From the NCBI GenBank assembly GCA_030737875.1, contig CM060909.1, positions 395,355,565 to 395,419,564 of the forward strand: a DNA stretch of 64,000 nt, given 5' to 3'. The notes below the pieces were generated by a model that had not been told where the DNA came from, made no database searches, and worked only from the letters and a program-made list of their open reading frames with translations. A program made the position numbers and the translations under genes. Of the stretch, positions 45,424 through 58,875 are shown piece by piece. This DNA is from Allium sativum (Eukaryota > Streptophyta > Magnoliopsida > Asparagales > Amaryllidaceae). Every line of letters starts with the position of its first letter. The stretch's first letter is position 1.

Positions 45424-46289
45424 GTTTGATAATTTTCGTTGAGTGTGGAGGGAGAATCGCACCTCCAAAGTTCAGAAGTTCCTCCCGCAGTTTCTCGCGC
45501 CTGCCGCCACCGAACTGGGACCCACCTCCGGCGAACCTGCGCCCCACCTCCCCCTTCGACCTCGCGCAACCCGATCGTGAAACCGTTACTCCGTTTGATC
45601 GCAAATTCAAAACCTAGTTTTGAGCGATTTCTGAAAGGTACGACTTTGGCCATTTTGAACTGATTTTCACATTTAAAAGCGTTGCAAACTTTGAAAAATC
45701 ATATCTCTTTCATGTGTTGACGAAATCCAGTGAAATAAGAGACAGTGGACTCGTGTGGACGTCTTCTACATTCTAGAAGAGAACGCATATTTTTCTGAGC
45801 CTTCTTCTATTTTTGGTGGAGTGGAACCCAATGTGAGATTTCTAATTTATAAACGATATGGAAAACGACAATGTATAAATTATATAGTCGATGTATGAGT
45901 TATATCAGCGTTGTACACCTCATGTATAAGCGTGGTATAAGTTGTGCGTTCGATGTATAAGTTGTATATGCGTTGTAAAAAAAAAAAAAATATGTGTTGA
46001 AATAGAAGTGAAATCCTATATATATAAATATATATATATATATATACACACACGCCCCTCGTCCACAAACCATGGACGATATTTATTGGTTGTGATTGGT
46101 GTGAAAATTGATTGATAGCGAATGGTTGATTGGAATTGTTTGTGGTTGAAAATGATTGATTGTGGTTGGAAAATACCCGTTTGTGGTTGAGAAATATTTG
46201 GTTGAAACCACATAGGATTAGTTTGTGGAAATGAAAAAAAATATACATGCCACCTGCGTGCGAACTAGATGCATGAATCCCCATTGTCA

Positions 46290-46305
46290 AAAACCGCGAG
46301 GTTTT
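46290..46305 (+). promoter_or_regulatory. Hairpin with GCGA tetraloop (C 5' LTR)
   Basis: AAAACC-GCGA-GGTTTT, a 6-bp stem with a GNRA-type loop if transcribed. Present in all six LTRs of A, B and C: 2837-2852 (loop ACGA, one G-U pair), 14862-14877, 20842-20857, 37091-37106, here, and 57101-57116. Confidence 0.45.
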
Positions 46306-46438
46306 AAGGTAGAGCGAGGAGCCGTACTAGGGACGATCCCGGTTTTAACTACCCTGCCGTTATGCTGCCGAAATTTTGAATAATATTCATGTGTTAGAAT
46401 TATTTTCATTTGTTGAAACTATATTTATTCGTTGTATA

Positions 46439-46850
46439 GAAAACCTTCATGTGTTGAATTGAAATTCATTCATTGAATAGAATTCATGTGTTGAATGGTA
46501 TTCGTGTTTTCAAATATAAAAATCACCTTTTTATCTATATATACAAACTATAGAAAACCTTCATGTGTTGAATTGAAATTCATTCGTTGAATAGAATTCA
46601 TGTGTTGAATGGTATTCGTGTTTTCAAATATAAAAATCACCTTTTTATCTATATATACAAACTATAGAAAACCTTCATGTGTTGAATTGAAATTTATTCG
46701 TTGAATAGAATTCATGTGTTGAATGGTATTCGTGTTTTCAAATATAAAAATCACCTTTTTATCGATATATATAAACTATAGAAAACCTTCATGTGTTGAA
46801 TCGAAATTCATTCGTCGAATTGAAATTCATGTGTTGAATGGTATTCATAT
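46439..46850 (+). repeat. 114-bp tandem array, ~3.7 units (C 5' LTR)
   Basis: Units start at 46439, 46553, 46667 and 46781. The partner LTR of C has one unit fewer. Confidence 0.92.
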
Positions 46851-47801
46851 TTTGAAAGAAAGTGTTTTATAATAAAAATCCAATTTTTATCATCGATATG
46901 AACTATATAAAATAACCTTTTTTGAAATAAATTGTTTTATAATAAAAATCCTATTTTTATCACCTATATGATAAATATGAAATAATCGTGTTTTGAAATA
47001 AATTGTTTTACATTAAAAATCACATTTTTATAATATACATGAATTGTTAAAAATAGTGAAGTGTTGAAATAGAAGACAGTTAGATAAAAATATAATTTTT
47101 ATCAAATGTATGAAAAGAATATAGCTTTGAAATCGAAGAATCGATATATATATATATATATAGAATTAAAATATATCGAATAACGAAGCTGTAGTTCGTA
47201 TTTTGAAACCGTGATTTCAAAAGATTAGTGCGGGAGATCCGACCATCGGATTTTCCCGAAACCGCAACCGTTTGGTTCGCTTTGGAAATATCTTTCCAAC
47301 GACACCAACTTTGTAAAAATCCAACGGTTGGATTGTCTGGAATGTTTAATTCAAATCTGAAGAAAAACAGCGCCAGAATCGATTATATTTATATATATAA
47401 ATATAATTATATTTAGTCGAATAACGACGCTGCAGTTCGTATTTTGAAATCAAAACTTCAAACGATTGTACCGGGAGATCCGACCGTCGGATTTTCCCGA
47501 AACTGGAACCGTTGGATTCGTTTTGAAAAGATCTTTCTAATGATGTAAATTTTATGAAGATCCAACGGCTAGATTTTCAGATATGTGTAAATCAAATCTG
47601 AAGAAAAACAGCGCCACGGCCGCGTTATGGCCCGAAGCGTCGTTTTGAATAAATTGGCTATTTTAAAATAAATAAAAATAGCGATAAATCGTTATAAAAT
47701 ATTATAAACGATATGGATGTGAAATTTAGAAACTAACTGAAGGTTGGCTAAGTCGAACGGTTTCATGGGTATTGATCTGATGTTGGTTTCGGCCTTCGGG
47801 G

Positions 47802-48170
47802 TTAATATTTGGGAAATCGTTCTCTTACCGATTGACGGTTAGTGACTAATGAATTGAAATGATGCGTATGTACGTTAGTGTTGCACTTGTTTATTATATA
47901 CGCGAGTTGCTCAGAAAGACCGGGTTTATCCCATTCTGAATAACTGAATTGACGATAAGAAATCGAAGATGAAGACGGTGGTCGAAGACCGGAGATCTTC
48001 ACCTCGTTTGGATGGTAACCGAGGTCCTGATTGGGAGGCATCCCGAAATATGGATAATGAGTGGTGATCGACCAGACGTACGTGGTGATCGATGGGTTTG
48101 CGAGGTATATAGTGCCTCTGGTTTGGTTCAGACCCAGAACGAACTTGCAAATGGACAGTGTGTCTGACAT
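47802..48170 (-). CDS. Conserved LTR antisense ORF, 122 aa (C 5' LTR)
   Basis: Same length as in A and colinear throughout; starts MSDTLSICKFVLGLNQTRGT. It differs from the A copy by scattered substitutions without a frameshift. Unknown family. A second minus-strand frame (47926-48270) overlaps it and is also open, so openness alone is weak evidence of coding. Confidence 0.4.
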   Translation of the reverse strand: MSDTLSICKFVLGLNQTRGTIYLANPSITTYVWSITTHYPYFGMPPNQDLGYHPNEVKISGLRPPSSSSISYRQFSYSEWDKPGLSEQLAYIINKCNTNVHTHHFNSLVTNRQSVRERFPKY

Positions 48171-49477
48171 TGGAATTTATTCTGTGTGATTGATAGCTAT
48201 CAGTTGCACGGTGTGAATTGCCTGTGTGGCATGCTAAGATGCAGTGATCAGGGCTTCTATTGAAAATCAAAGTCTTGTGGTGATGATCAAAGCACCGTCG
48301 GTGTGGCGTAGCTTTGTTTATAACGTGAAATCACGAGCCTCACACCCCGGTATGAACCAGAAACGGGAGAGGACCTAAGGGGGGACATGCGTTTCTTCCT
48401 AGCTAGAAGTGGTGTCAGTGGTTTTACACGCCCTGACGAGTTTGACTTATGTGGTTGTTACAGTTGCGAGGCGCCTCGGTTAGATCGGACGATTCGGGTC
48501 CGATGGAGTCATTCGTTGGCTCATTTACGCCCCATAGGACGGGGAAACGCATTGTTCAGGCATTTTAATCCACATCGGTGGACCGGCCCTGACGATCCAA
48601 GGGTCACTCGAGCTCTGATCCTGAGACTCAGGCTAGGCAGTCTCGAAGTCGGTAAGGACTATCTTTTGCCTTGATTCATGATGGAAATCCAATTTCCAAA
48701 TACGTGGTCGTGCGGTTTTGATTGTATACTTATATATGGCGACATAGTTGTATGGGGCATTAATGCCGTCTATGATTGATACTTATGATTTGAAATTGAT
48801 TTTGAAACATATAAACACTAGTAATAATATCAAATGCTTTTGTTTTATTCGTATCAAGCATATCTTGGCCATTATAAGGTAAAAACTCTATCCTTTGGTT
48901 TGCGTTGCATTGTGTGATGGGAACTGAGTCTTATAATGGCTTCATTTTTATAAAAAGCATTGCGATGTTTAAAAGAAAGATTTGTTTTCAAAGCACTGGC
49001 AATCCAATGGAGTAAACCCGTTCCACGAAAGTGGCGTAGTCCTGTGATTAGCCATATTTTAAATGTGTTGAGTAGATTTCTCATACCAGTCCCATGACTG
49101 ACTCGTAGTATGTTTCACTTTCAAACTCGGGTGCCCCTATTTCTACACGGGCAGCCTTGTATTCAGGTTTTAGCTGGCTTTATCCGGATAGCTGGAGCAG
49201 AAGATGGATTCTATCATTTATCTATTTTATGCTGTTCAGCTCCTATTGTACATATTTTGTTTGTTTTTCGCTGTAGACATTTATGTATAGCTGAACTGTA
49301 TTTGTACTAAGTATGATCCTGTATACTGTGTAACTCTGATGATTACGTTTATCCAGTGTATTATTTGTGCATTATCTGGTGTATTTATTTATTTCTATTC
49401 TGCTATTATCTGTTTCTGTGTTATATTCCAAGGATTACCCTTGCCGCCGTCAGTACGGGGTTTGGGGTCGTCTCATT

Positions 49478-49489
49478 TGGTATCAGAGC
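49478..49489 (+). other. Primer-binding site of C (initiator Met tRNA)
   Basis: TGGTATCAGAGC, exact plant initiator-Met match, two bases after the LTR end. Confidence 0.92.
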
Positions 49490-49540
49490 TTTGGTTAAGC
49501 TTAGTTCTGGAATATAACATATGAACGAACTCGTCAGAAA

Positions 49541-49599
49541 TAGAACCAGTAGTGTTCTAGGATGGGTAACTCTATACATATAGGATCAGTATTATCCTA
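49541..49599 (+). promoter_or_regulatory. Leader hairpins 1 and 2 of C
   Basis: 49541-49559: TAGAAC-CAGTAGT-GTTCTA. 49581-49599: TAGGAT-CAGTATT-ATCCTA. Starts 40 nt apart. Loop changes are tolerated while both 6-bp stems stay perfect. Confidence 0.55.
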
Positions 49600-49726
49600 G
49601 TATAAGTAAAGCAGAATTAAATACACCCCAGTAGACACATTTACATTCAAGTATTTGTCTCTGTACTTTGAAATATCTTTTCTGTTGACCTGACACTTTG
49701 TCTGCTAATTGCAGACGCACTAGAAA

Positions 49727-51562
49727 ATGAGTGACAGGAACAGAAGAAATAATCGTATGGCTCGACCAGCTAATGAGCCAGTTGTGCTCCCTCAGCCAGA
49801 ATCAGATATAGAAGTCCTATTCAAGAGGTTTCGAAATCTGGGTGGATCACCATTCTTAGGCAAAGAGTCCATTATGGGAACACAAGCTTGGATCTGTTCT
49901 ACAGAGAAAATCTTTGAGGGTTTAAAGCTGACAGACGATCAGAAAAGATTATTGGCGTCTTGGGCACTCAAAGAAGAAGCCTTGTTTTGGTGGGATTCGG
50001 TTATTAAAGATAATCCAGAAGGTGATATCACCTGGGATAAATTCAAAGTGATTTTCTTAGAAAGATTTACTCCTCCCGAAGCAACCGAGCGATTATGTGA
50101 CGAATTTTCTTATCTGATACAAGGTGATATGACCATCCCAGAATATCATAAGAAATTCAATGAACTTTCTCACTTTGCTCCTCATCTAATTGAAAATCCG
50201 AAGAGGAAGAATTTGAGATTTATCAACGGGCTTCAAAGAAAATATCAGAATAGTGTAATGAGGAATGTGAAGCTTCCTTTTTCTGAAATGATATACATGG
50301 CTTACCAGTACGAGGATCTCGACAGGAAAGGTATGTTACAATACGAAGGGGAAGTCAGCTCTAGTAATAAAATTGATTCTGAAACTGATCGACCTGAGGC
50401 CAGTACAATGTCAGAGGTCAGTAAGAAGCCTGAAATAAATCGGAAAAGGGCCAAATCTGAAAAAGAACCAGCAACGACGGCCATACGCAGTAACTGCCAA
50501 AAACAGGGGCATTTGACCAGGATTTGTAGACCCTCGAAGAAGCTAAAGAAGGATGAAACTAAATCCGATAAGAATTTTCAAGAGAATAGAAAGTGCAGTC
50601 AGTGCCATCAGACCGGTCATCTTTCAAAGGCAGGCCCGCTATTCAGAAAACCTGAAATAGTTCAAGTGAATGAAGTAGTAGAAACTTCCGAGCCCTCAGC
50701 TAGTCAAGAAAGGGATGATGTTTTAGAAGGCACGCTTACTGTCAAAGACATTCCAGTTAAAGTACTGTTTGACACAGGCGCGTCACGAAGCTTCATTGCA
50801 AAGAATGCAGCTAAGAAACTGGATTTGAATTTAAAGAAGCTCAAGGAACCAATGACTGTCCATAATCCGGTTGGGGGTTCCATTGATCCCAGTTGGGTTT
50901 GTGGAGTGCCGGTTTCTTTTTCTCGTTATCGGTTTCCTACCATCGCGGTCGTCATGAATTTTACAGAGTTTGATCTTATCTTGGGGTTAGACTGGCTGAC
51001 CAAGTATGAAACTGAGGTTAAATGCGCCGATAGAGTCGTTAAGGCGAAGATTAAAACAGGTGATTATATAACCATTCCCTGTGAAGGTCAGAATGCTAAT
51101 AGAAAAGACTTCTGGGCAGCTTTGAATGTTTCTCCTGTTCAAATAGAAAATATCCCTGAAGTCACAGAGAATATTCCTGGCCTCATCAAGGACATTCCTG
51201 TCGTCAAGAACTATGCGGATGTGTTCGAAGAAGTTGTTCGCTTACCTCCGCAGAGAGAAATAGATTTCAAAATTGCTTTAATTCCGAATGCAAGGCCGGT
51301 AGTTCACGCTATTCGAAGAATGTCCTTGAAGGAGAAAGAAGAACTTGACAATCAAACACGACAGCTAGTATGGAAGGGTCTGATCAAGCCTAGTTTCTCT
51401 GATTGGGGTGCAGCAGTGGTGTTTGTCCCAAAATCTGACGGTACTCTACGTCTATGTGTGGATTATCGTGATCTGAACAAACAGACAATAAATAATAAAT
51501 ATCCATTGCCGCGGATTGATGATTTGATGGATCGATTAAATGGCGCACAAGTATTTTCATGA
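49727..51562 (+). pseudogene. C part 1: gag, protease, RT fingers
   Basis: 611 aa up to TGA 51560. It carries the full gag N terminus (including the [14 protein letters not shown] stretch missing in A), damaged zinc knuckles, DTGAS protease and the RT start through [17 protein letters not shown]. Confidence 0.85.
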
Positions 51563-52399
51563 ATGGACCTAACTACAGGTTTCCATCAGCTTCGTATCGC
51601 CGAGGAGTGTGTTCCTTTGACAGCATTCAGAGGTCCAGACTTATTCTACGAGTGGTTAGTGATGCCCTTCGGCTTATGTAACGCTCCAGCCTATTTCGTC
51701 GATCTAATGAATAGAGTATTCAGAGGAGTATTGAATAAATTTGTTCTGGTTTTCATTGATGATATCCTTATCTTCTCTAAGTCAGAAAGCGAGCACGAAA
51801 AACATTTGGAACAAGTGTTAGAAATTCTCAGAAAGAATGTGTTGAAAGCAAAGTTTTCCAAATGTATATTCTGGCAAGAAGAAGTCAAATTTCTGGGCCA
51901 TGTCGTATCGAAAGAAGGAATTGCTGTGGATCCAAGTAAAATCACAGCTATTCAAAATTGGAAACATCCCAGTACTCCTACAGAAGTCCGCAGTTTTCTC
52001 GGATTGGCTAGTTATTACCGGAAGTTCATTAAAAACTTTTCGAAGATATCTGGTCACTTAACGAAGCTTACAAAGAAGCACTCTAAATTCAAATGGACTC
52101 CAGAAAGTGAGGAGGCTTTTGAAGAGCTAAAGTTAAGATTAACGACTGCTCTAGTGCTAACCATTTTCGACGGCAATCAGGATTTAAAAGTCTGGACAGA
52201 CGCCTCTAGAGAAGGCCTTGAAGCAGTGTTAATGCAAAGAGGTCAAGTGATTGCATATGCTAGCCGTCAGCTGAAGCTGCATGAGAAAAACTACGTAACT
52301 CATGATCTTGAGTTATTGGCTATAGTATTCGCCTTGAAAATCTGGAGACATTATCTTCTGGGTGAGAGATTTGAACTGCTACAGATCACCAGTCGTTAA
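51563..52399 (+). pseudogene. C part 2: RT palm to RNase H
   Basis: In frame with part 1 right after its stop. Contains FIDDILIFS, the RT connection and RNase H WTDAS; lost at a one-base deletion after GERFEL. Confidence 0.85.
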
Positions 52400-52506
52400 A
52401 GTATCTGTTCACCCAGAAAGACTTGAATCTGAGGTAGCAACGTTGGCTAGAGTTCCTTGCAGCATACGATTTTGAGATTATATACACTCCAGGGAAAGCC
52501 AATGTC

Positions 52507-53133
52507 GTGGCCGATGCGTTAAGCCGAAAGAATGTAATGATCGCCAGCTTTATTATTACGACTTCCTTGATTGACAAAATATCTATTCTTCAGAAGGAAG
52601 ATAACTTTATTAAGGAAATGATCAAAAGGATTCAGAAAGGCGAACCCTCGTGTTTTCAAATAGATAACGACGGAATCCTGAGATTGAAAGGAAGGATTTG
52701 TGTTCCTGGCATCCCCGAGCTAAAAAGGGAAGTGTTAGACGAGTGTCACAAGTCCAAGCTGAGTATCCATCCTGGTGTGGCCAAAATGTATAATGACCTC
52801 AAGCGAACATTCTGGTGGAAGGCTATGAAAAGAGACGTTTCAATATATGTTAGTCGATGCCCTACTTGCCAGCTAGTCAAAAGCGACCAACAGAAACTGG
52901 TTGGATTATTGCAACCGCTAGACGTTCCTGGTTGGAAGTGGGAACATATTTCTATGGACTTCATTGATGGTTTGCCCAGAACCAGAAAAGGAAATGACAG
53001 TATTTGGGTGATCGTAGATCGCTTCACGAAGACCGCCCATTTCATACCTGTCAGATCAAATAGAACTGCTCAGAGTCTGGCGCAGATATACTTCAGGAAA
53101 TTGTTAGGCTACATGGAGTGCCGCTCAGTATAG
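52507..53133 (+). pseudogene. C part 3: end of RNase H region to integrase core
   Basis: In the shifted frame: ADALSRK, the HHCC finger (HPGVAKM...CPTC) and the first integrase Asp (SMDFIDG). Ends by a one-base deletion near 53095. Confidence 0.85.
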
Positions 53134-53813
53134 TCAGTGATAGAGATACAATATTTACTAGCAAATTCTGGAAGGCATTTCAAGTAGAACTGGGATCGAA
53201 GTTAAACTTAAGCACCGCCTATCATCCTCAGACAGACGATCAGACTGAGAGGGTAAATCGTATTTTAGAAGATCTAATGTGGGCTTGTGTTCTAGATTTC
53301 GGCGGATCATGGGAAGACCATCTGCATTTGGATGAATTCTCATATAATAACAGCTACCAGGCGAGCCTGGCAATGTCGCCATTCGAAGCATTATATGGTA
53401 GACCGTGCCGATCTCCTGCTTGTTGGGTCGAACCCGGTAATAGACTTGTATTGGGGCCAGACATGATCCGAGAAGCTGCCGACAAAGTCGACTTTATTAA
53501 GAAACGATTATTCGCCACTCAAAGCCGACAAAAGAGCTATGCCGATAGGAGAAGAAGAGATATATCATTTGCTGTTGGCGACTATGTATATTTGAAAGTA
53601 TCGCCGATGAGAGGAGTTATCCGGTTCGGTAAAACTGGGAAGTTGGCGCCCAAATTCATTGGCCCATTCCCTATACTAGAACGGATTGGAACTCTCGCTT
53701 ATAGGGTTAAATTGCCTTATTGGTTGCCTGGAGTTCATGATGTATTTCATATATCTCAACTTCGAAAGCACGTTCATGATCCAGACTTGATCGTGGAAGA
53801 AGCAGCTCAATAG
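53118..53813 (+). pseudogene. C part 4: integrase core and C terminus
   Basis: Contains SDRD and QTERVN of the catalytic core and the integrase C terminus, stopped by TAG 53811. The chromodomain continues in frame to 54011 (VQWSGDPRDCTWETEE with its Trp kept). Confidence 0.85.
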
Positions 53814-54011
53814 GATATTGAAATTACTCCGGAATTAGCTGTGAGAAGAGAGCCACTAAAGATTATCGGCAAAGAAACCAAAGAGCTGAGGAACAAGAAG
53901 GTTCACTTAGTCAAAGTGCAATGGAGTGGAGATCCGCGAGATTGTACATGGGAAACTGAGGAGAGCATTCAGAAAGCCTATCCTAGATGCCGAGTGGATA
54001 TATCTGATTGA

Positions 54012-55185
54012 CTCCGGTGCAAGGTACATTCACCATACTTTGCATTACCAATTAGTTCTCTACTCTGTCGTTATTTTCTTTCCATGGATGTGCACTTTTA
54101 ATTCTATAGTCTGAATGATTTTAAAGGAGTATAGAAATTGATTAGTATATTTTTGAAGAGTTAAAAACAAATTGCTTGTTGTTTGCATTGTGTGATAGTA
54201 AATTGGATTAATTAAATTATTGAAAAGATAGTTAATTTAATCAATAACAGAATGAACGGTAGAATTTATTCGATTAAATCACACATTGAACTGATTAGAA
54301 AATAGATAGAAATGTATACTTGTGCATTATATGTGTTTGAACAGGTAATTGGATAGCTGTTGAGTAAAGAATTTATTTGCGTGACCGACAAATAGGTAAA
54401 CCTTAATGAGTTGGATGCGAAATATTATTATATCAACTCCTGTGAATGCCATTGGATGCGGAGTGCTGGTTGTTCTGTGTGAAATAATAAACATCGTCGT
54501 AGGATAGTAACAATTAATTTTGAAGTACACTGCATGGCATACTTCTGGAAGATAGGCATACTTCATTATATACCACATAAGCATTTGGAGCTTGTGTGAC
54601 GAGGTGGAAGATTTACCATACGAGCGAGAGGCTTATATGGCGATGACTATATTTTACAGGTTGAACTGATGACTGATACGGACTATTTAAATTGTAATGA
54701 TAAAATGGCCAAATTAATAAAAACCCCACACGGGTCTGGAGTTGACAATAATCACGTCTCTCTAGTTATTAGATACGGCACATGGATTATTTTTTTCCCA
54801 CACGGGACGAGGTGACGAGGATTTATCCTCTGGAGCAATTAAAATACACACTCCCTCAGGCTTTGATAGGGTGACGAGAATTTATTCTCTGGAGTTATTA
54901 TCAATACACGCTCCCCTGTAAACACCAGAATATATCACTATAAGTATGTGTATGCTTATTAGGATTTATTGGGTACCTAATACGGCCCAATAAATTTCCA
55001 AACCTCTCCCCGTACAAAGGAGGTTATGGCGAAATTTTTCGAAAATTCCGGGTGTTAGCCAATTTTTTGAAGAATTTGAAAATTCTCAGAAACTGAAAAA
55101 TTGGAGGATGGAAGCCAGATCGAACGTAGAGTTGATTAATCAAACCACTTTCGACTTTGTTCCTTTTCGGGGACGAAAAGTTTTA
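54012..55185 (+). other. Noncoding 3' region of C
   Basis: About 1.17 kb, colinear with A and B. GAG hairpins at 54817-54830 and 54876-54889. No gene. Confidence 0.75.
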
Positions 55186-55196
55186 AGTGGGGGAGA
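55186..55196 (+). other. Polypurine tract of C
   Basis: AGTGGGGGAGA-type tract identical to A, directly before the LTR start at 55198. Confidence 0.85.
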
Positions 55197-56829
55197 TTGT
55201 AACGACCTGGAAAATCTGAACCAATTTAAATTTTTTAAATTGGCTAAAATAGTGGATTTTAAATATTTAAAATAAATATTTTAAATAGTAAAGATGAAAA
55301 CTGAGTTTGAATCGACAATTGAAAAGGAATATAATTAATTCTAATTATAAACAAGGCCTAAAATGGCGCGGTAGTTTCAAAATTTGAATTCAAACTTTGA
55401 CTGAATGTACCGGGTGCAAAACAAAACGGATTTGAGTGAAACCAAAAATATTTAAATCTGTTAGTGAATACCTTTCTAATGAATCTGAAAAATCGAAGTT
55501 TCATAGCGGAAAGCAAAAGTTATGGCCAAATGAATTTTCAGAAAGGTCGCTATGGAATTTATATAGCCCGTGAAATTGGCCATTTTGCATACGACCTTGG
55601 AATTCGACGAAACCACTTTTGTTGGGTCCGGGATGTGTAGTTATTGCTAGGTTTCAAATTTCATAATTTTTGAAGCTAGTATGTGAGCGTGGCAAAGGAA
55701 AACGTGTTTTGGTCAATTACAGTTAAATTGGATCGACCAGAAATGGGCCTTTTTGCAAACGGTCTCAGAATTCGACGAAACTAGTTTTGTTGGGACCGTA
55801 TCGTCAAAACATAGCCAGATTTATTTTTCTGGATTTTTTCGAATCAGTTTGTGGCCCAGGCAAATTGAAATGTACGTTCAAATCAAATATTTAATGTTTT
55901 ATATTTTAAATTGAATGAAAACTGACTGAAACAGTCGAATGGGCCTACGAAACATATCCCATTGTGTTCGGAATGGGGGTAAAACACTAGTGACGATAGT
56001 GGTTGGGTTTGAATTGGTGTTCGTGTGTGGAAGAGGGTATTTTAGAGATTTTAAAATTTATAAATAAAAAAAAATCATTGGTCAATGACCTTTCTCTCTC
56101 CCCGACTCAATACCTGGCGCACGACAGAAGCTGTTCTTCACCTTCTCTCCTCATTTTCTTCTAATCCGCTCAATGAAATCCACCACCACAGTTATGGTTT
56201 TTGCAGTATTTCTCATGATCTTCACATCCATATAAGGTTTGATAATTTTCGTTGAGTGTGGAGGGAGAATCGCGCCTCCAAGGTTCAGAAGTTCCTCCCG
56301 CCGTTTCTCGTGCCTTCCACCACCGAACTGGGACCCACCTCCGGCGAACCAGCGCCCCACCTCCCCCTTCGACCTCGCGCAACCCGATCGTGAAACCGTT
56401 ACTCCGTTTGATCGCAAATTCAAAACCTAGTTTTGAGCGATTTCTGAAAGGTACGGCTTTGGCCATTTTGAACTGATTTTCACATTTAAAAGCGTTGCAA
56501 ACTTTGCAAAATCATATCTCTTTCATGTGTTGACGAAATCCAGTGAAACAAGAGACAGTGGACTCGTGTGGACGTCTTCTACATTCTAGAAGAGACCGCA
56601 TATTTTCTTAGCCTTCTGCTATTTTTGGTGGAGTGGAACCCAATGTGAGATTTCTAATTTATAAACGATATGGAAAACGACGATGTATAAATTATATAGT
56701 CGATGTATGAGTTATATCAGCATTGTACACCTCATGTATAAGCGTTGTATAAGTTGTACGTTCGATGTATAAGTTGTATATGCGTTGTAAAAAAAAATTA
56801 TATATATGTGTTGAAATAGAAGTGAAATG

Positions 56830-56830
<1 letters not shown>

Positions 56831-56864
<34 letters not shown>
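56831..56864. repeat. (TA)n microsatellite (C 3' LTR)
   Basis: Pure TA run at the same LTR site as 2560, 14561 and 46018. Confidence 0.88.
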
Positions 56865-56865
<1 letters not shown>

Positions 56866-57249
56866 GCCCCTCGTCCACAAACCATGGACGATATTTATTG
56901 GTTGTGATTGGTGTGAAAATTGATTGATAGCGAATGGCTGATTGGAATTGTTTGTGGTTGAAAATGATTGATTGTGGTTGAAAAATACCCGTTTGTGGTT
57001 GAGAAATATTTGGTTGAAACCACATAGGATTAGTTTATGGAAATGAAAAAAATATACATGCCGCCTGCGTGCGAACAAGATGCATGAATCCCCATTGTTA
57101 AAAACCGCGAGGTTTTAAGGTAGAGCGAGGAGCCGTACTAAGGACGGTCCCGGTTTTAACTACCCTGCCATTATGCTGCCGAAATTTTGAATAATATTCA
57201 TGTGTTAGAATTATTTTCATTTGTTGAAACTATATTTATTCGTTTTATA

Positions 57250-57550
57250 GAAAACCTTCATGTGTTGAATTGAAATTCATTCGTTGAATAAAATTCATGT
57301 GTTGAATGGTATTCGTGTTTTCAAATATAAAAATCACCTTTTTATCTATATATACAAACTATAGAAAACCTTCATGTGTTGAATTGAAATTCATTCGTTG
57401 AATAGAATTCATGTGTTGAATGGTATTCGTGTTTTCAAATATAAAAATCACCTTTTTATCGATATATATAAACTATAGAAAACCTTCATGTGTTGAATCG
57501 AAATTCATTCGTCGAATTGAAATTCATGTGTTGAATGGTATTCATATTTT
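57250..57550 (+). repeat. 114-bp tandem array, ~2.7 units (C 3' LTR)
   Basis: Units start at 57250, 57364 and 57478. One fewer than in the 5' LTR, matching the 113-bp length difference of the LTRs. Confidence 0.92.
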
Positions 57551-58506
57551 GAAAGAAAGTGTTTTATAAAAAAAATCCAATTTTTATCATCGATATGAAC
57601 TATATAAAATAACCTTGTTTTGAAATAAATTGTTTTATAATAAAAATCCTATTTTTATCACCTATATGATATATATAAAATAATCGTGTTTTGAAATAAA
57701 TTGTTTTACATTAAAAATCACATTTTTATAATATACATGTATTGTTAAAAATAGTGAAGTGTTGAAATAGAAGACAGTTAGATAAAAATATATTTTTTGT
57801 CAAATGTATGAAAAGAATATAGCTTTGAAATCGAACAATCGATATATATATATATATATAAATAGAATTAAAATATATCGAATAACAAAGCTGCAGTTCG
57901 TATTTTGAAACTGTGATTTCAAACGATTAGTGCGGGAGATCCGACCATCGGATTTTCCCGAAACCGCAACCGTTGGGTTCGCTTTGGAAATATCTTTCCA
58001 ACGACACCAACTTTGTAAAAATCCAACAGTTGGATTGCCTGGAATGTTTAATTCAAATCTGAAGAAAAACAGCGCCAGAATCGATTATATTTTTATATAT
58101 ATAAAATATAATTATATTTAGTCGAATAACGACGCTGTAGTTCGTATTTTGAAATCGAAACTTCAAACGATTGTACCGGGAGATCCGACCGTTGGATTTT
58201 CCCGAAACTGGAACCGTTGGATTCGTTTTGAAAAGATCTTTCTAATGATGTAAATTTTATGAAGATCCAACGGTTAGATTTTCAGATATGTGTAAATCAA
58301 ATCTGAAGAAAAACAGTGCCACGACCGCGTTATGGCCCGAAACGTCGTTTTGAATAAATTGGCTATTTTAAAATAAATAAAAATAGCGATAAATCATTAT
58401 AAAATATTATAAACGATATGGATGTGAAATTTAGAAACTAACTGAAGGTTGGCTAAGTCGAATGGTTTCTTGGGTATTGATCTGATGTTGGTTTCGGCCT
58501 TCGGGG

Positions 58507-58875
58507 TTAATATTTGGGAAATCGTTCTCTTACTGATTGACGGTTAGTGACTAATGAATTGAAATGATGCGTATGTATGTTAGTGCTGCACTTGTTTATT
58601 ATATACGCGAGTTGCTCAGAAAGACCGGGTTTATCCCATTCTGAATAACTGAATCGACGATAAGAAATCGAAGATGAAGACGGTGGTCGAAGACCGGAGA
58701 TCTTCACCTCGTTTGGATGGTAACCGAGGTCTTGATTGGGAGGCATCCCGAAATATGGATAATGAGTGGTGATCGTCCAGACGTACGTGGTGATCGATGG
58801 GTTTGGGAGGTATATAGTGCCTCCGGTTTCGTTCAGACCCAGAACGGACTTGCAAATGGACAGTGTGTCTGACAT
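58507..58875 (-). CDS. Conserved LTR antisense ORF, 122 aa (C 3' LTR)
   Basis: Open, same length as the 5' copy, starting MSDTLSICKSVLGLNETGGT. Here the ETGGT end of the motif agrees with A and B, while the C 5' copy has QTRGT, so the latter changed after insertion. Confidence 0.4.
   Translation of the reverse strand: MSDTLSICKSVLGLNETGGTIYLPNPSITTYVWTITTHYPYFGMPPNQDLGYHPNEVKISGLRPPSSSSISYRRFSYSEWDKPGLSEQLAYIINKCSTNIHTHHFNSLVTNRQSVRERFPKY

Larger units (their letters stand above)
44380..49475 (+). mobile_element. Element C 5' LTR
   Basis: 5,096 bp, TGTAACGACCTGG...GTCTCA. Contains TATAAG at 45418-45423, a GC-rich island (about 45460-45600), (TA)n at 46018-46046, GCGA-loop hairpin 46290-46305, 114-bp array, 243-bp duplication and antisense ORF. 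Confidence 0.92.
49727..54011 (+). pseudogene. gag-pol: Element C gag-pol polyprotein with several breaks
   Basis: Frame from ATG 49727 (after TAGAAA, same context as A and B) to TGA 54011. Breaks: TGA at 51560 (an Arg codon in A and B), a one-base deletion near 52377, TAG near 52435, a one-base deletion near 53095, and TAG at 53811. Domain order is as in A. Protease DTGAS, RT FIDD, RNase H WTDAS and integrase D-D-E are all present. The first CCHC knuckle lacks its first Cys and the second lacks its last Cys (KAGPLF). RNase H has Glu for a conserved Gly (REGLEAVL). Not translatable as one protein. Confidence 0.94.
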
